From Candidatus Adiutrix sp. (GTDB lineage: Bacteria > Desulfobacterota > Desulfarculia > Adiutricales > Adiutricaceae): a stretch of DNA of 8,760 nt. Where the stretch lies: NCBI GenBank assembly GCA_031285975.1, contig JAITVE010000224.1:1-8760 (forward strand), written 5' to 3'. The notes under the pieces were generated by a model. The model was not told where the DNA came from. It did no database searches and worked only from the letters and a program-made list of their open reading frames with translations. How positions within the stretch are numbered: the first letter of the stretch is position 1; every line of letters starts with the position of its first letter. Of this stretch, positions 1-5,492 are shown one piece after another. Made by a program: the position numbers and the translations under genes.

Positions 1-114
1 TTCCAGTGGCGTATGGTTTTGCCGGCCAAGCCGCTGCCTCGCTCTTTTTCTTCCTCCCCTCCCCGGTGGAGAGAAGGCAAGCAGGAGATAGGGCGGTGCC
101 TTATAGTTGCTCTA

Positions 115-148
115 CTGGAAATGGATTCCGGCCTCCGCCGGAATGACG
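115..148 (+). repeat. REP-like extragenic palindrome, left copy
   Basis: This 34-nt unit contains a perfect 8-bp stem (ATTCCGGC / GCCGGAAT) with a CTCC loop, flanked by CTGGAAATGG on one side and GACG on the other. It is the exact reverse complement of 8641-8674 and differs at two positions from the reverse complement of 8571-8604. Copies lie only between genes. This is the usual form of proteobacterial REP-type palindromes that are spread through a genome, but no transposase is present in the window. Confidence 0.85.
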
Positions 149-257
149 GGGCGGGGGTGAGGGCGGGGGCAATAATCAGCATGGTCGGCGGCACGAAGCG
201 AAAGGCATGGGCTCCGGCCTTATAATTGAGCGCCAACATATACTTGTTAGCACCTAC

Positions 258-292
258 AAAAAAGCCGGACGAAAATTATATTTTCGTCCGGC
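258..292 (-). terminator. Rho-independent terminator of the bactofilin gene
   Basis: Read on the minus strand, a 13-bp perfect stem (GCCGGACGAAAAT / ATTTTCGTCCGGC) with a 3-nt loop at 264-292 is followed at once by six Ts (263-258). It starts 31 nt beyond the bactofilin stop codon. Confidence 0.93.
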
Positions 293-323
293 AATCATTT
301 ATGGCTATATCAGGCTGGCTGGC

Positions 324-989
324 TCAGAGTGCGCCGACGGCTTTGTCCTGGGGGGGCGCCATTTCAGGGGCCTTGCTGGCCTCGGGCGCGTCTGAAGTTT
401 CGGCGGCTCTGGAGGCTTTGGCCGACGTATTCCGGGCCTGGCGTTCCTGGGCGCGGGCCTGTTCGGCTTTGGCGCTTTCGCTTTCCGGCAGGGCCTGAAC
501 GGTTTTGGACTGCTGGGCGCCGATGCGCTTCTGGGATCCAGGCTTGAGGGCATAGCGGTCAAAGTCGCTGATGTCCGGCACAAACTGCTCGGCCCGGGCG
601 GCGGCTTCTTCCATCAACTCGGCGCATTCGGTCTGGACAATGGCGATTTCCTCGGCGGAGAGCTTGTGGCTGCTGCCCTCGTGGAGGGCCCCCTCAATGC
701 TCAGTTCGCCGTAATTGATGTGCCCGTAGACCTTGGCGGTGCTGTGCAGCTGAACCTGTTTGGAGGCCTGGATATTGCCGTAGACCGTGCCGCTCAGGAT
801 AATATTCTCCACCAGAATGTCGCCGGTGATGATAGCCGTCGCCTCCACCACCAAAAGGCCGGTGGAGATGATTTCACCGTTCACCCGGCCATCTATGCGA
901 ACCGAGCCGGTAAAGCACAGCCGCCCCTCCAGCGTAACGTCCGAGGAAAAGTATGAGTACCCGGGATTCTTCTTCTTTTTGTTAAACAT
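324..989 (-). CDS. Bactofilin family cytoskeletal protein
   Basis: The 221-aa product is a bactofilin (polymer-forming cytoskeletal protein). Residues about 14-110 form the core, with short glycine-spaced turns expected of the right-handed beta-helix: GRLCFTGSVRIDGRVNGEI, then ITGDILVENIILSGTVYGNI, then STAKVYGHINYGELSIEGAL. The start MFNKKKKNPGYSYF is typical, with a lysine-rich N-terminus and no transmembrane segment. The C-terminal third (about 150-221) is Ala/Glu/Lys-rich, low-complexity and probably disordered, which makes this protein longer than a minimal bactofilin. In this family filaments form without nucleotide and scaffold cell-envelope or motility functions; the specific role here is unknown. 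It is a single-gene unit with its own promoter (1012-1039) and terminator (258-292). The Shine-Dalgarno is weak (GGGG about 11 nt before ATG). The family call is firm. Confidence 0.93.
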   Translation of the reverse strand: MFNKKKKNPGYSYFSSDVTLEGRLCFTGSVRIDGRVNGEIISTGLLVVEATAIITGDILVENIILSGTVYGNIQASKQVQLHSTAKVYGHINYGELSIEGALHEGSSHKLSAEEIAIVQTECAELMEEAAARAEQFVPDISDFDRYALKPGSQKRIGAQQSKTVQALPESESAKAEQARAQERQARNTSAKASRAAETSDAPEASKAPEMAPPQDKAVGAL

Positions 990-1011
990 TGACCGGCCCC
1001 ATTTCAGTGAA

Positions 1012-1039
1012 ATTCTACCATTAACGGTGGTGTTGTCTA
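1012..1039 (-). promoter_or_regulatory. Sigma-70 promoter of the bactofilin gene
   Basis: On the minus strand TAGACA (1039-1034), a 16-nt spacer and TAGAAT (1017-1012) match the -35 and -10 consensus at 5 of 6 positions each. Transcription would start near 1005, only about 15 nt before the ATG at 989. Confidence 0.55.
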
Positions 1040-1058
1040 AGAACTATTACCACAAATA

Positions 1059-1086
1059 GCCCCTTTGCGCAAGGGCCGGTTTTTTT
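1059..1086. terminator. Possible terminator between the MOSC and bactofilin genes
   Basis: A 5-bp core stem (CCCTT / AAGGG, loop TGCGC, 1061-1075) is followed on the plus strand by CCGG and seven Ts (1080-1086). No plus-strand gene lies upstream. On the minus strand it sits about 80 nt past the MOSC stop codon and is followed by a poor TATTTG tract. It may insulate the bactofilin promoter from upstream transcription, but the stem is short. Confidence 0.35.
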
Positions 1087-1166
1087 GTGGTGGGGACGGG
1101 GTTTTTTTATCGCGCAGCCCGGGCGGCGGCTTTTTTCGCCAGACGAAAAAAATCACTCGCCCTTAA

Positions 1167-1613
1167 TTATTGCGCGGGGGGCTCGATGACAATGGTATCG
1201 CCGGGGCGGATGGGGCCCTCTTTGACGACGCGGCCGAAAATGCCCTGGGTGGGCATGATGCAGGAGCCGGTGGTCTGCTTGATGGCGCAGCCGTGGTGGC
1301 AGGTTTTGCCGATTTGGGACAGCTCCAGCACGGCCTCGGGCCCGATGCGGAACACGGCGCCGAGGGGCAGGGTGTGCAGTTCCAGCCCGCTGGTGGTGAT
1401 GTTTTCGGCAAAGTCGCCGGGCCGCAGCTCCGGCAGGCCCTGGGCCTTCATGATATCGATGCTCTCCTGGGCCAGGAGGCTCACCTGCCGCTTGGGGTCA
1501 AACCCGGCGTGGGCGTCGTTCTCCACCCCCTGATCCAAAAGCACCCGGATTTCCGGCACATTGTCCTTTTTCACGCCCTTGTGCGCACTGACGGAGACGG
1601 CCACGACTTTCAT
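1167..1613 (-). CDS. MOSC domain-containing protein
   Basis: The 148-aa product, starting MKVVAVSVSAHKGVKK, is a stand-alone MOSC domain. This fold is found in molybdenum-cofactor sulfurases and in small proteins thought to carry sulfur to, or handle, metal-sulfur cofactors. Visible marks are VENDAHAGFDPKRQVSLLAQESID (about 27-50), PGDFAENITTSGLEL (about 64-78), and the C-terminal GKTCHHGCAIK...IMPTQGIFGRVVKEG, which carries the cysteine cluster expected near the active site. The start at 1613 is preferred over an in-frame ATG at 1649 because AAGGA lies 7 nt upstream of it and homology begins there. It follows the amide-ligase gene by 37 nt on the same strand and may be co-transcribed, though no functional link is obvious. 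A role in molybdopterin metabolism is a family-level inference. Confidence 0.88.
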   Translation of the reverse strand: MKVVAVSVSAHKGVKKDNVPEIRVLLDQGVENDAHAGFDPKRQVSLLAQESIDIMKAQGLPELRPGDFAENITTSGLELHTLPLGAVFRIGPEAVLELSQIGKTCHHGCAIKQTTGSCIMPTQGIFGRVVKEGPIRPGDTIVIEPPAQ

Positions 1614-1650
1614 ATTCTGTTCCTTTTTGTTTCCCAACGTTTCGCGCACC

Positions 1651-3306
1651 TTATTCCAAAAACAGCGACGCGTTCAACAACGGCCATAGTAACATCATGT
1701 GGTTGGCCTGTCCAGACTCGTGCTCACGGAAGATGGTTTCCGCCGCGCCAGGCTTCAGCCAGCCCCGCTTGGCCAGGGGGCCGTCCCGCAGCAGTTCCAA
1801 CGTCGGCCCCGCCACTTGGGATTCCTTAAACCATTGGTGGATAGGGGCGTTGAACCCGGTCTTGACATGATTGAGCCGCAAACTCTCAGGCAGCACGCCG
1901 CCGAGACCGCGCCGCATCAAAGCCTTGGTGAGGCCATTATCATACTTCACCCAGCCCGGCAGGCCCAGGGCCAGGCGAAAAAGGCGCGGGCTCAGAAAGG
2001 GCGACACGCCCGTCAGGCCGAGGGCCTGGTTGGCCATGAAGAGGCCCCAGAGGGTGGGCGGCGTGGTCTCGTAAATCAACTCTTGATAGAGTTTGTTGGA
2101 AAGATAGCCGGGGAAGGGCCGGGGCATGGGCGGCTGCGGGGGGCCGTAAACTTCCAGGCGGTCGGGGTTGAAAAACCGCCAGTTGGCCCGGTAGACCTCC
2201 GGGTCAACGCGCATCTCGCCAGTGGAGAAATCAATGTTCCGCGCCCAGAATTTTTCCAGCACGCCCCAATTTTTCTTGAAGACCGGGTGGTCATGGAGGC
2301 GGCTCCAGGCTTCGACTTCCCGCTCCAAACGGGTCTGTTCCCCGGCCTGTTTGAGGTCGGCGAAGAAATAGAAGAAGTGGACGAACTCCCCGGCCAAACT
2401 CTCGTCGCCGCCAATGCCGGTAAAAATCTCTGTGAAACCGGAGAGTTGCCGGGCCATGAGGTAATAGGCCAGCCAGGTGACGGTGACCACCGGGCTGCCG
2501 GTGAGGCTGATGAGGGCGCGGGTGTCTTCGATGAGGTCGGGCCGCTCCAGAAGCAGGTGCGTCCAGCGCCAGTTGCGGCCACGGGTGAGCTCGGCCACCC
2601 CGGCGGTCTCGTCGTACTCCTCCACGCCCACCCCGCGATAGCCCACGGAAAACACGTCGATATCCCCCAGATGCTCGGAGGCCAGGGAGGCTACGGTGCT
2701 GCTGTCCAGGCCGGAGGAGACGGTGAAAGCGGGCCGCGCCGCGCCCAAAGCCCGCAGACGGACGTTTTCCCGCAGAATGTCCATAAACCGCCCGGTGGCC
2801 TCCTGCGGGCCGAGACGGGCGGCTTCCGGGTCGGGGCTGAGGTCGAGCCACTGGTGGGTGGTGACGGTGCCATCAAGGCCGATGTCCACCCAGCACCCGG
2901 CGGGCACCTGGAATACATTGCGATGGAAGGTGCGGGCCGGGCCGCGGAAAATGTGGCGGTAGTGGGTGCAGAGATAGTCGAAAAGGGTGCCCTCGTCCGG
3001 CTCGGGGCGGCCCAAAAGGTCAAGAATGCCGCGATAGCTGAGGCTCCAGACGAAACCGCCCGGCTGGGGAGCATAGTAAAGAGGCGTCGTCCCAAAATCG
3101 CGCACGAGCCGCCAGGTGCGCCGGTCAGCCTGATAGGCCACCGCCGCCAGTTCGGCCTCCCGCTCGTTCAAAAGGGCGGGGTTTTTGACGATGGCCCACA
3201 GCGCGGCCTCCGGGTCGCCCCCGGCGGGCAGGTCATAGAGCCGCCCCTGAACGCATAGATGGTCGCGTTCGGGGGGTGTGTGAAAATGTATACTATGCTG
3301 GTTCAA
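1651..3306 (-). CDS. Asparagine-synthase-like amide ligase lacking the glutaminase cysteine
   Basis: The product is about 551 aa. The C-terminal half is an asparagine-synthase-type ATP-pyrophosphatase domain: PP-loop FTVSSGLDSSTVASLA at about 195-209 (SSGLDSS instead of SGGLDSS), then the EIFTGIGGDES motif at about 293-303. These enzymes activate a carboxylate with ATP and form an amide. The N-terminal part (about 1-160) keeps amidotransferase landmarks (RDFGTTPLYYA at 70-80 and VFQVPAGCWVDI) but is short and starts MNQHS, so the Cys-2 nucleophile needed for glutamine hydrolysis is absent. Free ammonia or an amine may therefore be the donor. I chose the TTG at 3306 because AAAGGA lies 7 nt upstream and the protein similarity begins there. 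The longer ATG frame to 3522 would run antisense through the toxin ORF on the plus strand and gives residues unlike the family. The substrate is unknown; similar proteins occur in surface-polysaccharide clusters. Confidence 0.85.
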   Translation of the reverse strand: MNQHSIHFHTPPERDHLCVQGRLYDLPAGGDPEAALWAIVKNPALLNEREAELAAVAYQADRRTWRLVRDFGTTPLYYAPQPGGFVWSLSYRGILDLLGRPEPDEGTLFDYLCTHYRHIFRGPARTFHRNVFQVPAGCWVDIGLDGTVTTHQWLDLSPDPEAARLGPQEATGRFMDILRENVRLRALGAARPAFTVSSGLDSSTVASLASEHLGDIDVFSVGYRGVGVEEYDETAGVAELTRGRNWRWTHLLLERPDLIEDTRALISLTGSPVVTVTWLAYYLMARQLSGFTEIFTGIGGDESLAGEFVHFFYFFADLKQAGEQTRLEREVEAWSRLHDHPVFKKNWGVLEKFWARNIDFSTGEMRVDPEVYRANWRFFNPDRLEVYGPPQPPMPRPFPGYLSNKLYQELIYETTPPTLWGLFMANQALGLTGVSPFLSPRLFRLALGLPGWVKYDNGLTKALMRRGLGGVLPESLRLNHVKTGFNAPIHQWFKESQVAGPTLELLRDGPLAKRGWLKPGAAETIFREHESGQANHMMLLWPLLNASLFLE

Positions 3307-3324
3307 GATTGGTTCCTTTTCCTC

Positions 3325-3353
3325 TTGTCCTGAGTTTCCCAATAGTATATCAT
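3325..3353 (+). promoter_or_regulatory. Promoter of the putative type I toxin mRNA
   Basis: TTGTCC (3325-3330), a 17-nt spacer and TATCAT (3348-3353) give a good sigma-70-like match. Transcription would start near 3358-3361, exactly at the 5' edge of the leader repeat at 3358-3372. The start of the divergent amide-ligase gene lies only 19 nt to the left of the -35 box, so the two genes share this short control region. Confidence 0.6.
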
Positions 3354-3357
3354 AACT

Positions 3358-3372
3358 GCGGGCAAGTCTCCC
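3358..3372 (+). promoter_or_regulatory. 5' arm of a long-range inverted repeat in the toxin mRNA
   Basis: GCGGGCAAGTCTCCC is complementary over all 15 nt to GGGGGACTTGCCCGC at 3544-3558, counting one U-G wobble. It lies at or next to the predicted mRNA 5' end. Its last five bases (CTCCC, 3368-3372) also form the left arm of the local hairpin that holds the Shine-Dalgarno sequence, so the two pairings exclude each other. Confidence 0.65.
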
Positions 3373-3382
3373 GGAAGGGAGG
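3368..3382 (+). promoter_or_regulatory. Shine-Dalgarno of the toxin inside a GGAA-capped hairpin
   Basis: CTCCC-GGAA-GGGAG (3368-3381) forms a 5-bp stem with a GNRA-type loop, extendable by one U-G pair (3367/3382). The right arm contains the Shine-Dalgarno core GGAGG (3378-3382), placed 8 nt before the ATG at 3391. The sequence thus supplies both a strong ribosome-binding site and the means of hiding it. Confidence 0.6.
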
Positions 3383-3390
3383 GCAAGCCT

Positions 3391-3480
3391 ATGGCAAAGT
3401 TCCTCTTGGACGTCCTGGCCGCTACGGTGTCCGGGCTCCTGGTTGCGGTTGTCGTGGATCGCTGGCTTAACCGGCGCTAA
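3391..3480 (+). CDS. Putative type I toxin, small Ldr/Fst-like membrane peptide
   Basis: The 29-aa ORF encodes a peptide starting MAKFLLDV, with a hydrophobic stretch at residues about 8-22 (VLAATVSGLLVAVVV) and a charged end DRWLNRR: one membrane span with a basic cytoplasmic-type tail. From recall it aligns without gaps over residues 4-29 to E. coli LdrA 10-35, sharing F, D, A, G, A, V, W, N and R (9 of 26). The family's central proline is replaced by alanine. Toxins of the Ldr/Fst type damage the inner membrane or nucleoid when overproduced and are silenced by an antisense RNA. Supporting context: GGAGG 8 nt upstream, a promoter before it, a terminator after it, and a convergent strong promoter giving RNA antisense to the 3' UTR. 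Gene prediction easily misses it because it is short and overlaps the open minus-strand frame of the ligase gene. It could instead be a harmless small membrane protein. Confidence 0.72.
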   Translation: MAKFLLDVLAATVSGLLVAVVVDRWLNRR

Positions 3481-3483
3481 ATG

Positions 3484-3520
3484 AAAATCGCCCCATGGGA
3501 ACTCGCCATTCCCATGGGGC
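3484..3520 (-). terminator. Terminator of the antisense RNA and probably of the methyltransferase operon
   Basis: A 12-bp perfect stem (GCCCCATGGGAA at 3490-3501, TTCCCATGGGGC at 3509-3520) with a 7-nt loop is followed on the minus strand by GATTTTCAT. On the plus strand no T-run follows, so in the toxin mRNA it is only a stable hairpin nine bases after the stop codon. No other terminator follows the methyltransferase genes, so their mRNA may end here too. Confidence 0.7.
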
Positions 3521-3543
3521 ACTAACCTGATTGTGAAAACATA

Positions 3544-3558
3544 GGGGGACTTGCCCGC
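3544..3558 (+). promoter_or_regulatory. 3' arm of the long-range inverted repeat in the toxin mRNA
   Basis: GGGGGACTTGCCCGC can pair fully with the mRNA leader at 3358-3372. The antisense RNA contains its perfect complement, so antisense binding here would compete with the mRNA's own 5'-3' pairing. Confidence 0.65.
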
Positions 3559-3560
3559 TG

Positions 3561-3593
3561 GCCGGGGGTGTTAACGCGCCCTCGGCTTTTTTT
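3561..3593 (+). terminator. Terminator of the toxin mRNA
   Basis: On the plus strand an 11-bp stem (GCCGGGGGTGT / GCGCCCTCGGC, pairing through three G-U wobbles, 4-nt loop TAAC, 3561-3586) runs straight into seven Ts (3587-3593). The toxin transcript would be about 235 nt long. The T-run overlaps the predicted antisense start site. Confidence 0.85.
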
Positions 3594-3622
3594 ACTATAC
3601 TTATTTCCCGCCGATTTTTCAA
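3594..3622 (-). promoter_or_regulatory. Strong promoter of the antisense RNA
   Basis: On the minus strand TTGAAA (3622-3617), a 17-nt spacer and TATAGT (3599-3594) match sigma-70 consensus at 5 of 6 positions in each box with ideal spacing. The -35 box lies 10 nt beyond the stop codon of the upstream methyltransferase. It is closer to consensus than the toxin promoter, as expected for an antitoxin RNA made in excess. Confidence 0.72.
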
Positions 3623-3632
3623 GTGGCTTTTC

Positions 3633-4604
3633 TCAATACGCCATAGCCAAATCTTTAACCGGCACGGTTTGCACGGTTTTGCGGGCCAGAAGGCTGTAGG
3701 TGTTGCCAGGCCAGGGGGGCGAGGGGCGGTGGCGGCCCGCGCCCAGGGTTCGGGCCAGGATTTCGGGCAAATCGCGTAAAAAGCGTCCGGGGCCGCCGAA
3801 GGGGGTGTTCCAATAGGGTTGCCACCAGCGCAGGACTTCGAAGCCCCAATGGCCCAGCACCTTGACCATGGCCCCCGGCGGCGGGTAAATTTGGTGCAGC
3901 GGGTGCCAGAGGCGGAATTGGGGGCCGTAGAGCCGCGCCATGAGGCACTCGGGGTTGATGAGCCCGGTGAGCAGCACAAAACCGCCCGGCTTTATCCAGC
4001 CCACGGCCCTGGCGATGAAGCGGCCCGGCTCGCAGAGGTGGTCGAGGGTCTGGTTCATAATCACAGCCGCGAAGCTGTCGGGGGGAAAATCCGCTTCCTC
4101 GGCCCAAAGGGCGCGCACGTCCAGGCCGCGCTCGCGGGCCGCTTCGGCGGCCTGGGGGTTGGGCTCCAGGGCCAGGAGGCGCAAGGTGTCGGGCAAGAGC
4201 GACAGCATCAGCCCGCCCCCGGCCCCGATGTCCACCACCCGGTCGCCGGGCTCCAGGCTTGCGGCGAGCGCGGCGGCATAACGTTGGTATTCCCCACGGC
4301 GCATTTCCAGGCGGGCCTGGGGGTTCACGGGCTTGCCGTCCGGGTCGCGGGCCGGGAGCCAGCGGGCGGAGTCGGCGAAAGATGGCTGCACACACGGCGA
4401 CGGCAGGGGAGGCGAAACCTGCCAGGCCCCGCAGGCCGGGCAGCGGCCCAGGGTGAAGGCGCGGCCCAGGTCGTTGTTCGCGTCCAACGACAGCACGGGC
4501 TCCAGCCCCTCGGCGGCGCACCAGCGGCAATAGGCCGCAGGCGGGCGGGGCGGCGACCAGCGTTCCCGCAGCGTAACCAGCAGGTTCAGGCCGTCGCCGT
4601 TCAT
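3633..4604 (-). CDS. Class I SAM methyltransferase with an N-terminal Cys4 motif
   Basis: The 323-aa protein has two parts. Residues 26-58 hold four cysteines in two CxxC pairs (CRWC at 26-29 and CPAC at 55-58), a likely zinc ribbon. Residues about 100-260 form a Rossmann methyltransferase: SAM-binding motif [12 protein letters not shown] at 122-132, acidic LALEPNP after strand 2, [13 protein letters not shown] for strand 4, and [17 protein letters not shown] for strand 5. The arrangement recalls sugar C-methyltransferases and related enzymes of polysaccharide and secondary metabolism, which pair a small zinc domain with this fold. Its start overlaps the stop of the preceding gene in an ATGA junction, indicating translational coupling. 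The substrate cannot be read from the sequence; a surface glycan is plausible from context. Confidence 0.85.
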   Translation of the reverse strand: MNGDGLNLLVTLRERWSPPRPPAAYCRWCAAEGLEPVLSLDANNDLGRAFTLGRCPACGAWQVSPPLPSPCVQPSFADSARWLPARDPDGKPVNPQARLEMRRGEYQRYAAALAASLEPGDRVVDIGAGGGLMLSLLPDTLRLLALEPNPQAAEAARERGLDVRALWAEEADFPPDSFAAVIMNQTLDHLCEPGRFIARAVGWIKPGGFVLLTGLINPECLMARLYGPQFRLWHPLHQIYPPPGAMVKVLGHWGFEVLRWWQPYWNTPFGGPGRFLRDLPEILARTLGAGRHRPSPPWPGNTYSLLARKTVQTVPVKDLAMAY

Positions 4605-5263
4605 TTTTTCTTCTCAGCCAGGGCCGCCCAATGGTGATTGCTGGAGCGGTTGGTTTCCAAAGTATTGAGAATTTCAAAACCGGCCCGGCGGAGGCGCAGG
4701 GCCAAATCCTCCGGCGAGGCCACCGTTTCCGCGCCGTAGCTTTGGCGTTCCGCGCCGGGAAAGTGCTGGGAAATGAGCAACAGCCCCCCAGGCCCCAGGC
4801 GGGCGGCCAGGGCGGCCAGGGTCTCGTCCAAATTTTCCAATAAACCCCAGAGCACCTGGGCCATAACTATTAAATCGAAGTCCCGGAGCGATTCGTCTTG
4901 CGAATCCGGCAACTCGCGGGCGTCCAGGGGCATGAAATCCAGCCGGGGGTCGGCCAGGCGCTGGGCGGCCCGGTTAATGGCCGAGGGGGAGACGTCGGTG
5001 ACCAGGCCCCGGGCCTCCGGGTTTTCCCGCCAGAGGGTTTCGGTCAAAAGGCCGGTGAAGAGGCCCAGGCCCGCGCCGATATCCAGAAAGCGGCGGACGC
5101 CGCCCCCGCGCCCGGTCAGCAGCAGCAGGGCGGCGGCCATATCCAGCCGCGCCCCCAGGGCCTCAATGTGCCAGGGGTCGGGGCAGTGGCGATACATTTC
5201 CTCATAGCGGCCCACGTGGCGGCCGTCTTTGATGAAATATTCGTGATAATCGCGTTCGTTCAT
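4601..5263 (-). CDS. Class I SAM methyltransferase
   Basis: The 220-aa protein starts [24 protein letters not shown]. It has motif [13 protein letters not shown] at about 58-69, an acidic LVTDVSP segment after strand 2, [23 protein letters not shown] around strand 4 and [13 protein letters not shown] at strand 5. The pre-motif helix ([20 protein letters not shown]) resembles that of small N- and O-methyltransferases of the NodS type, but this is not enough to name a substrate. I chose the start at 5263 because AAAGGATGG ends about 4 nt before it; an in-frame ATG at 5305 lies inside the promoter. It is the first gene of a two-gene unit with the downstream methyltransferase (ATGA overlap). Confidence 0.85.
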   Translation of the reverse strand: MNERDYHEYFIKDGRHVGRYEEMYRHCPDPWHIEALGARLDMAAALLLLTGRGGGVRRFLDIGAGLGLFTGLLTETLWRENPEARGLVTDVSPSAINRAAQRLADPRLDFMPLDARELPDSQDESLRDFDLIVMAQVLWGLLENLDETLAALAARLGPGGLLLISQHFPGAERQSYGAETVASPEDLALRLRRAGFEILNTLETNRSSNHHWAALAEKKK

Positions 5264-5304
5264 GCTGCCATCCTTTGCCCGGCAAAATCGGGGCCTGGTT
5301 TCCA

Positions 5305-5333
5305 ATAATATAAGGTCTGAATATTTTTGTCAA
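5305..5333 (-). promoter_or_regulatory. Near-consensus sigma-70 promoter of the methyltransferase operon
   Basis: On the minus strand TTGACA (5333-5328), a 17-nt spacer and TATTAT (5310-5305) match consensus at 6 of 6 and 5 of 6 positions. Transcription would start near 5298, about 35 nt before the ATG at 5263. Confidence 0.8.
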
Positions 5334-5459
5334 AACAAGCGATGGGGCGCGGCGGCTCGCCCTGAGCGCCGCTTCAGCTTTATCTCAAGTGACTCTCTAA
5401 GCTATTTAAATCAATGGTTAGCGTAATGATAAGGGAATAAAATTTTCTGAAAAAGTTTT

Positions 5460-5486
5460 TAACTTTACTCCAGAACAGGCCGATAT
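5460..5486 (+). promoter_or_regulatory. Sigma-28 (FliA) flagellar promoter
   Basis: TAAC (5460-5463), a 15-nt spacer and GCCGATAT (5479-5486) match the sigma-28 consensus TAAA-N15-GCCGATAA except for one base in each box. The upstream 60 bases are AT-rich. The start would be near 5493, leaving a 5' UTR of about 310 nt before the flagellin ATG. Confidence 0.72.
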
Positions 5487-5492
5487 GTTGTG

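Larger units (their letters stand above)
3484..3587 (-). ncRNA. Putative antisense antitoxin RNA, about 100 nt
   Basis: Minus-strand transcription from the promoter at 3594-3622 would begin near 3587 and stop at the hairpin 3490-3520 plus its T-run, giving about 104 nt. The whole RNA is complementary to the toxin mRNA 3' UTR: it begins inside the toxin terminator and ends three bases short of the toxin stop codon. Its 5' end can fold as the mirror of the toxin terminator, and its 3' end is the terminator hairpin. Between them it covers 3544-3558, the segment with which the mRNA 5' end can pair. No ORF is evident in it. By analogy with txpA/RatA, bsrG/SR4 and aapA1/IsoA1 it would block translation or trigger RNase III cleavage of the toxin mRNA. 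The ends are predicted from sequence only. Confidence 0.62.

Noticed and set aside
13..225. A 70-codon plus-strand frame at the left end
   Set aside because: Its middle (LEMDSGLRRNDG) is simply the translated REP palindrome, a common source of false small genes. It has no Shine-Dalgarno.
1131..1151. An inverted repeat TTTTTTCG / CGAAAAAA after the MOSC gene
   Set aside because: The stem is almost all A-T and lacks a GC core or a trailing T-run in the direction of the MOSC transcript.
1699..3258. A 519-codon plus-strand frame opposite the amide-ligase gene
   Set aside because: It is a high-GC shadow frame with low-complexity composition and no recognisable domain. The opposite strand has clear PP-loop and GGDE motifs.
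3307..3522. Extension of the amide-ligase frame to an ATG at 3522
   Set aside because: The extra 72 codons run antisense through the toxin ORF and its hairpin, have no ribosome-binding site, and show no resemblance to the family. The TTG at 3306 has a good Shine-Dalgarno.
3481..3525. A 14-codon ORF (ATG directly after the toxin TAA) reading MKIAPWELAIPMGH
   Set aside because: It lies inside the perfect 12-bp hairpin that serves as the antisense terminator, so its codons are explained by the palindrome. It has no separate Shine-Dalgarno.
3358..3558. Fst-like direct repeats through which toxin mRNA and antisense RNA would pair at the leader
   Set aside because: The shared 15-mer is inverted, not direct. 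The antisense RNA therefore has the same sense as the leader and cannot pair with it; only the mRNA's own 3' UTR can.
5349..5372. A GC-rich hairpin (GCGGC-G-GCTC / GAGCGCCGC) upstream of the methyltransferase promoter
   Set aside because: No T-run follows on either strand and no gene ends nearby, so it cannot be called a terminator.
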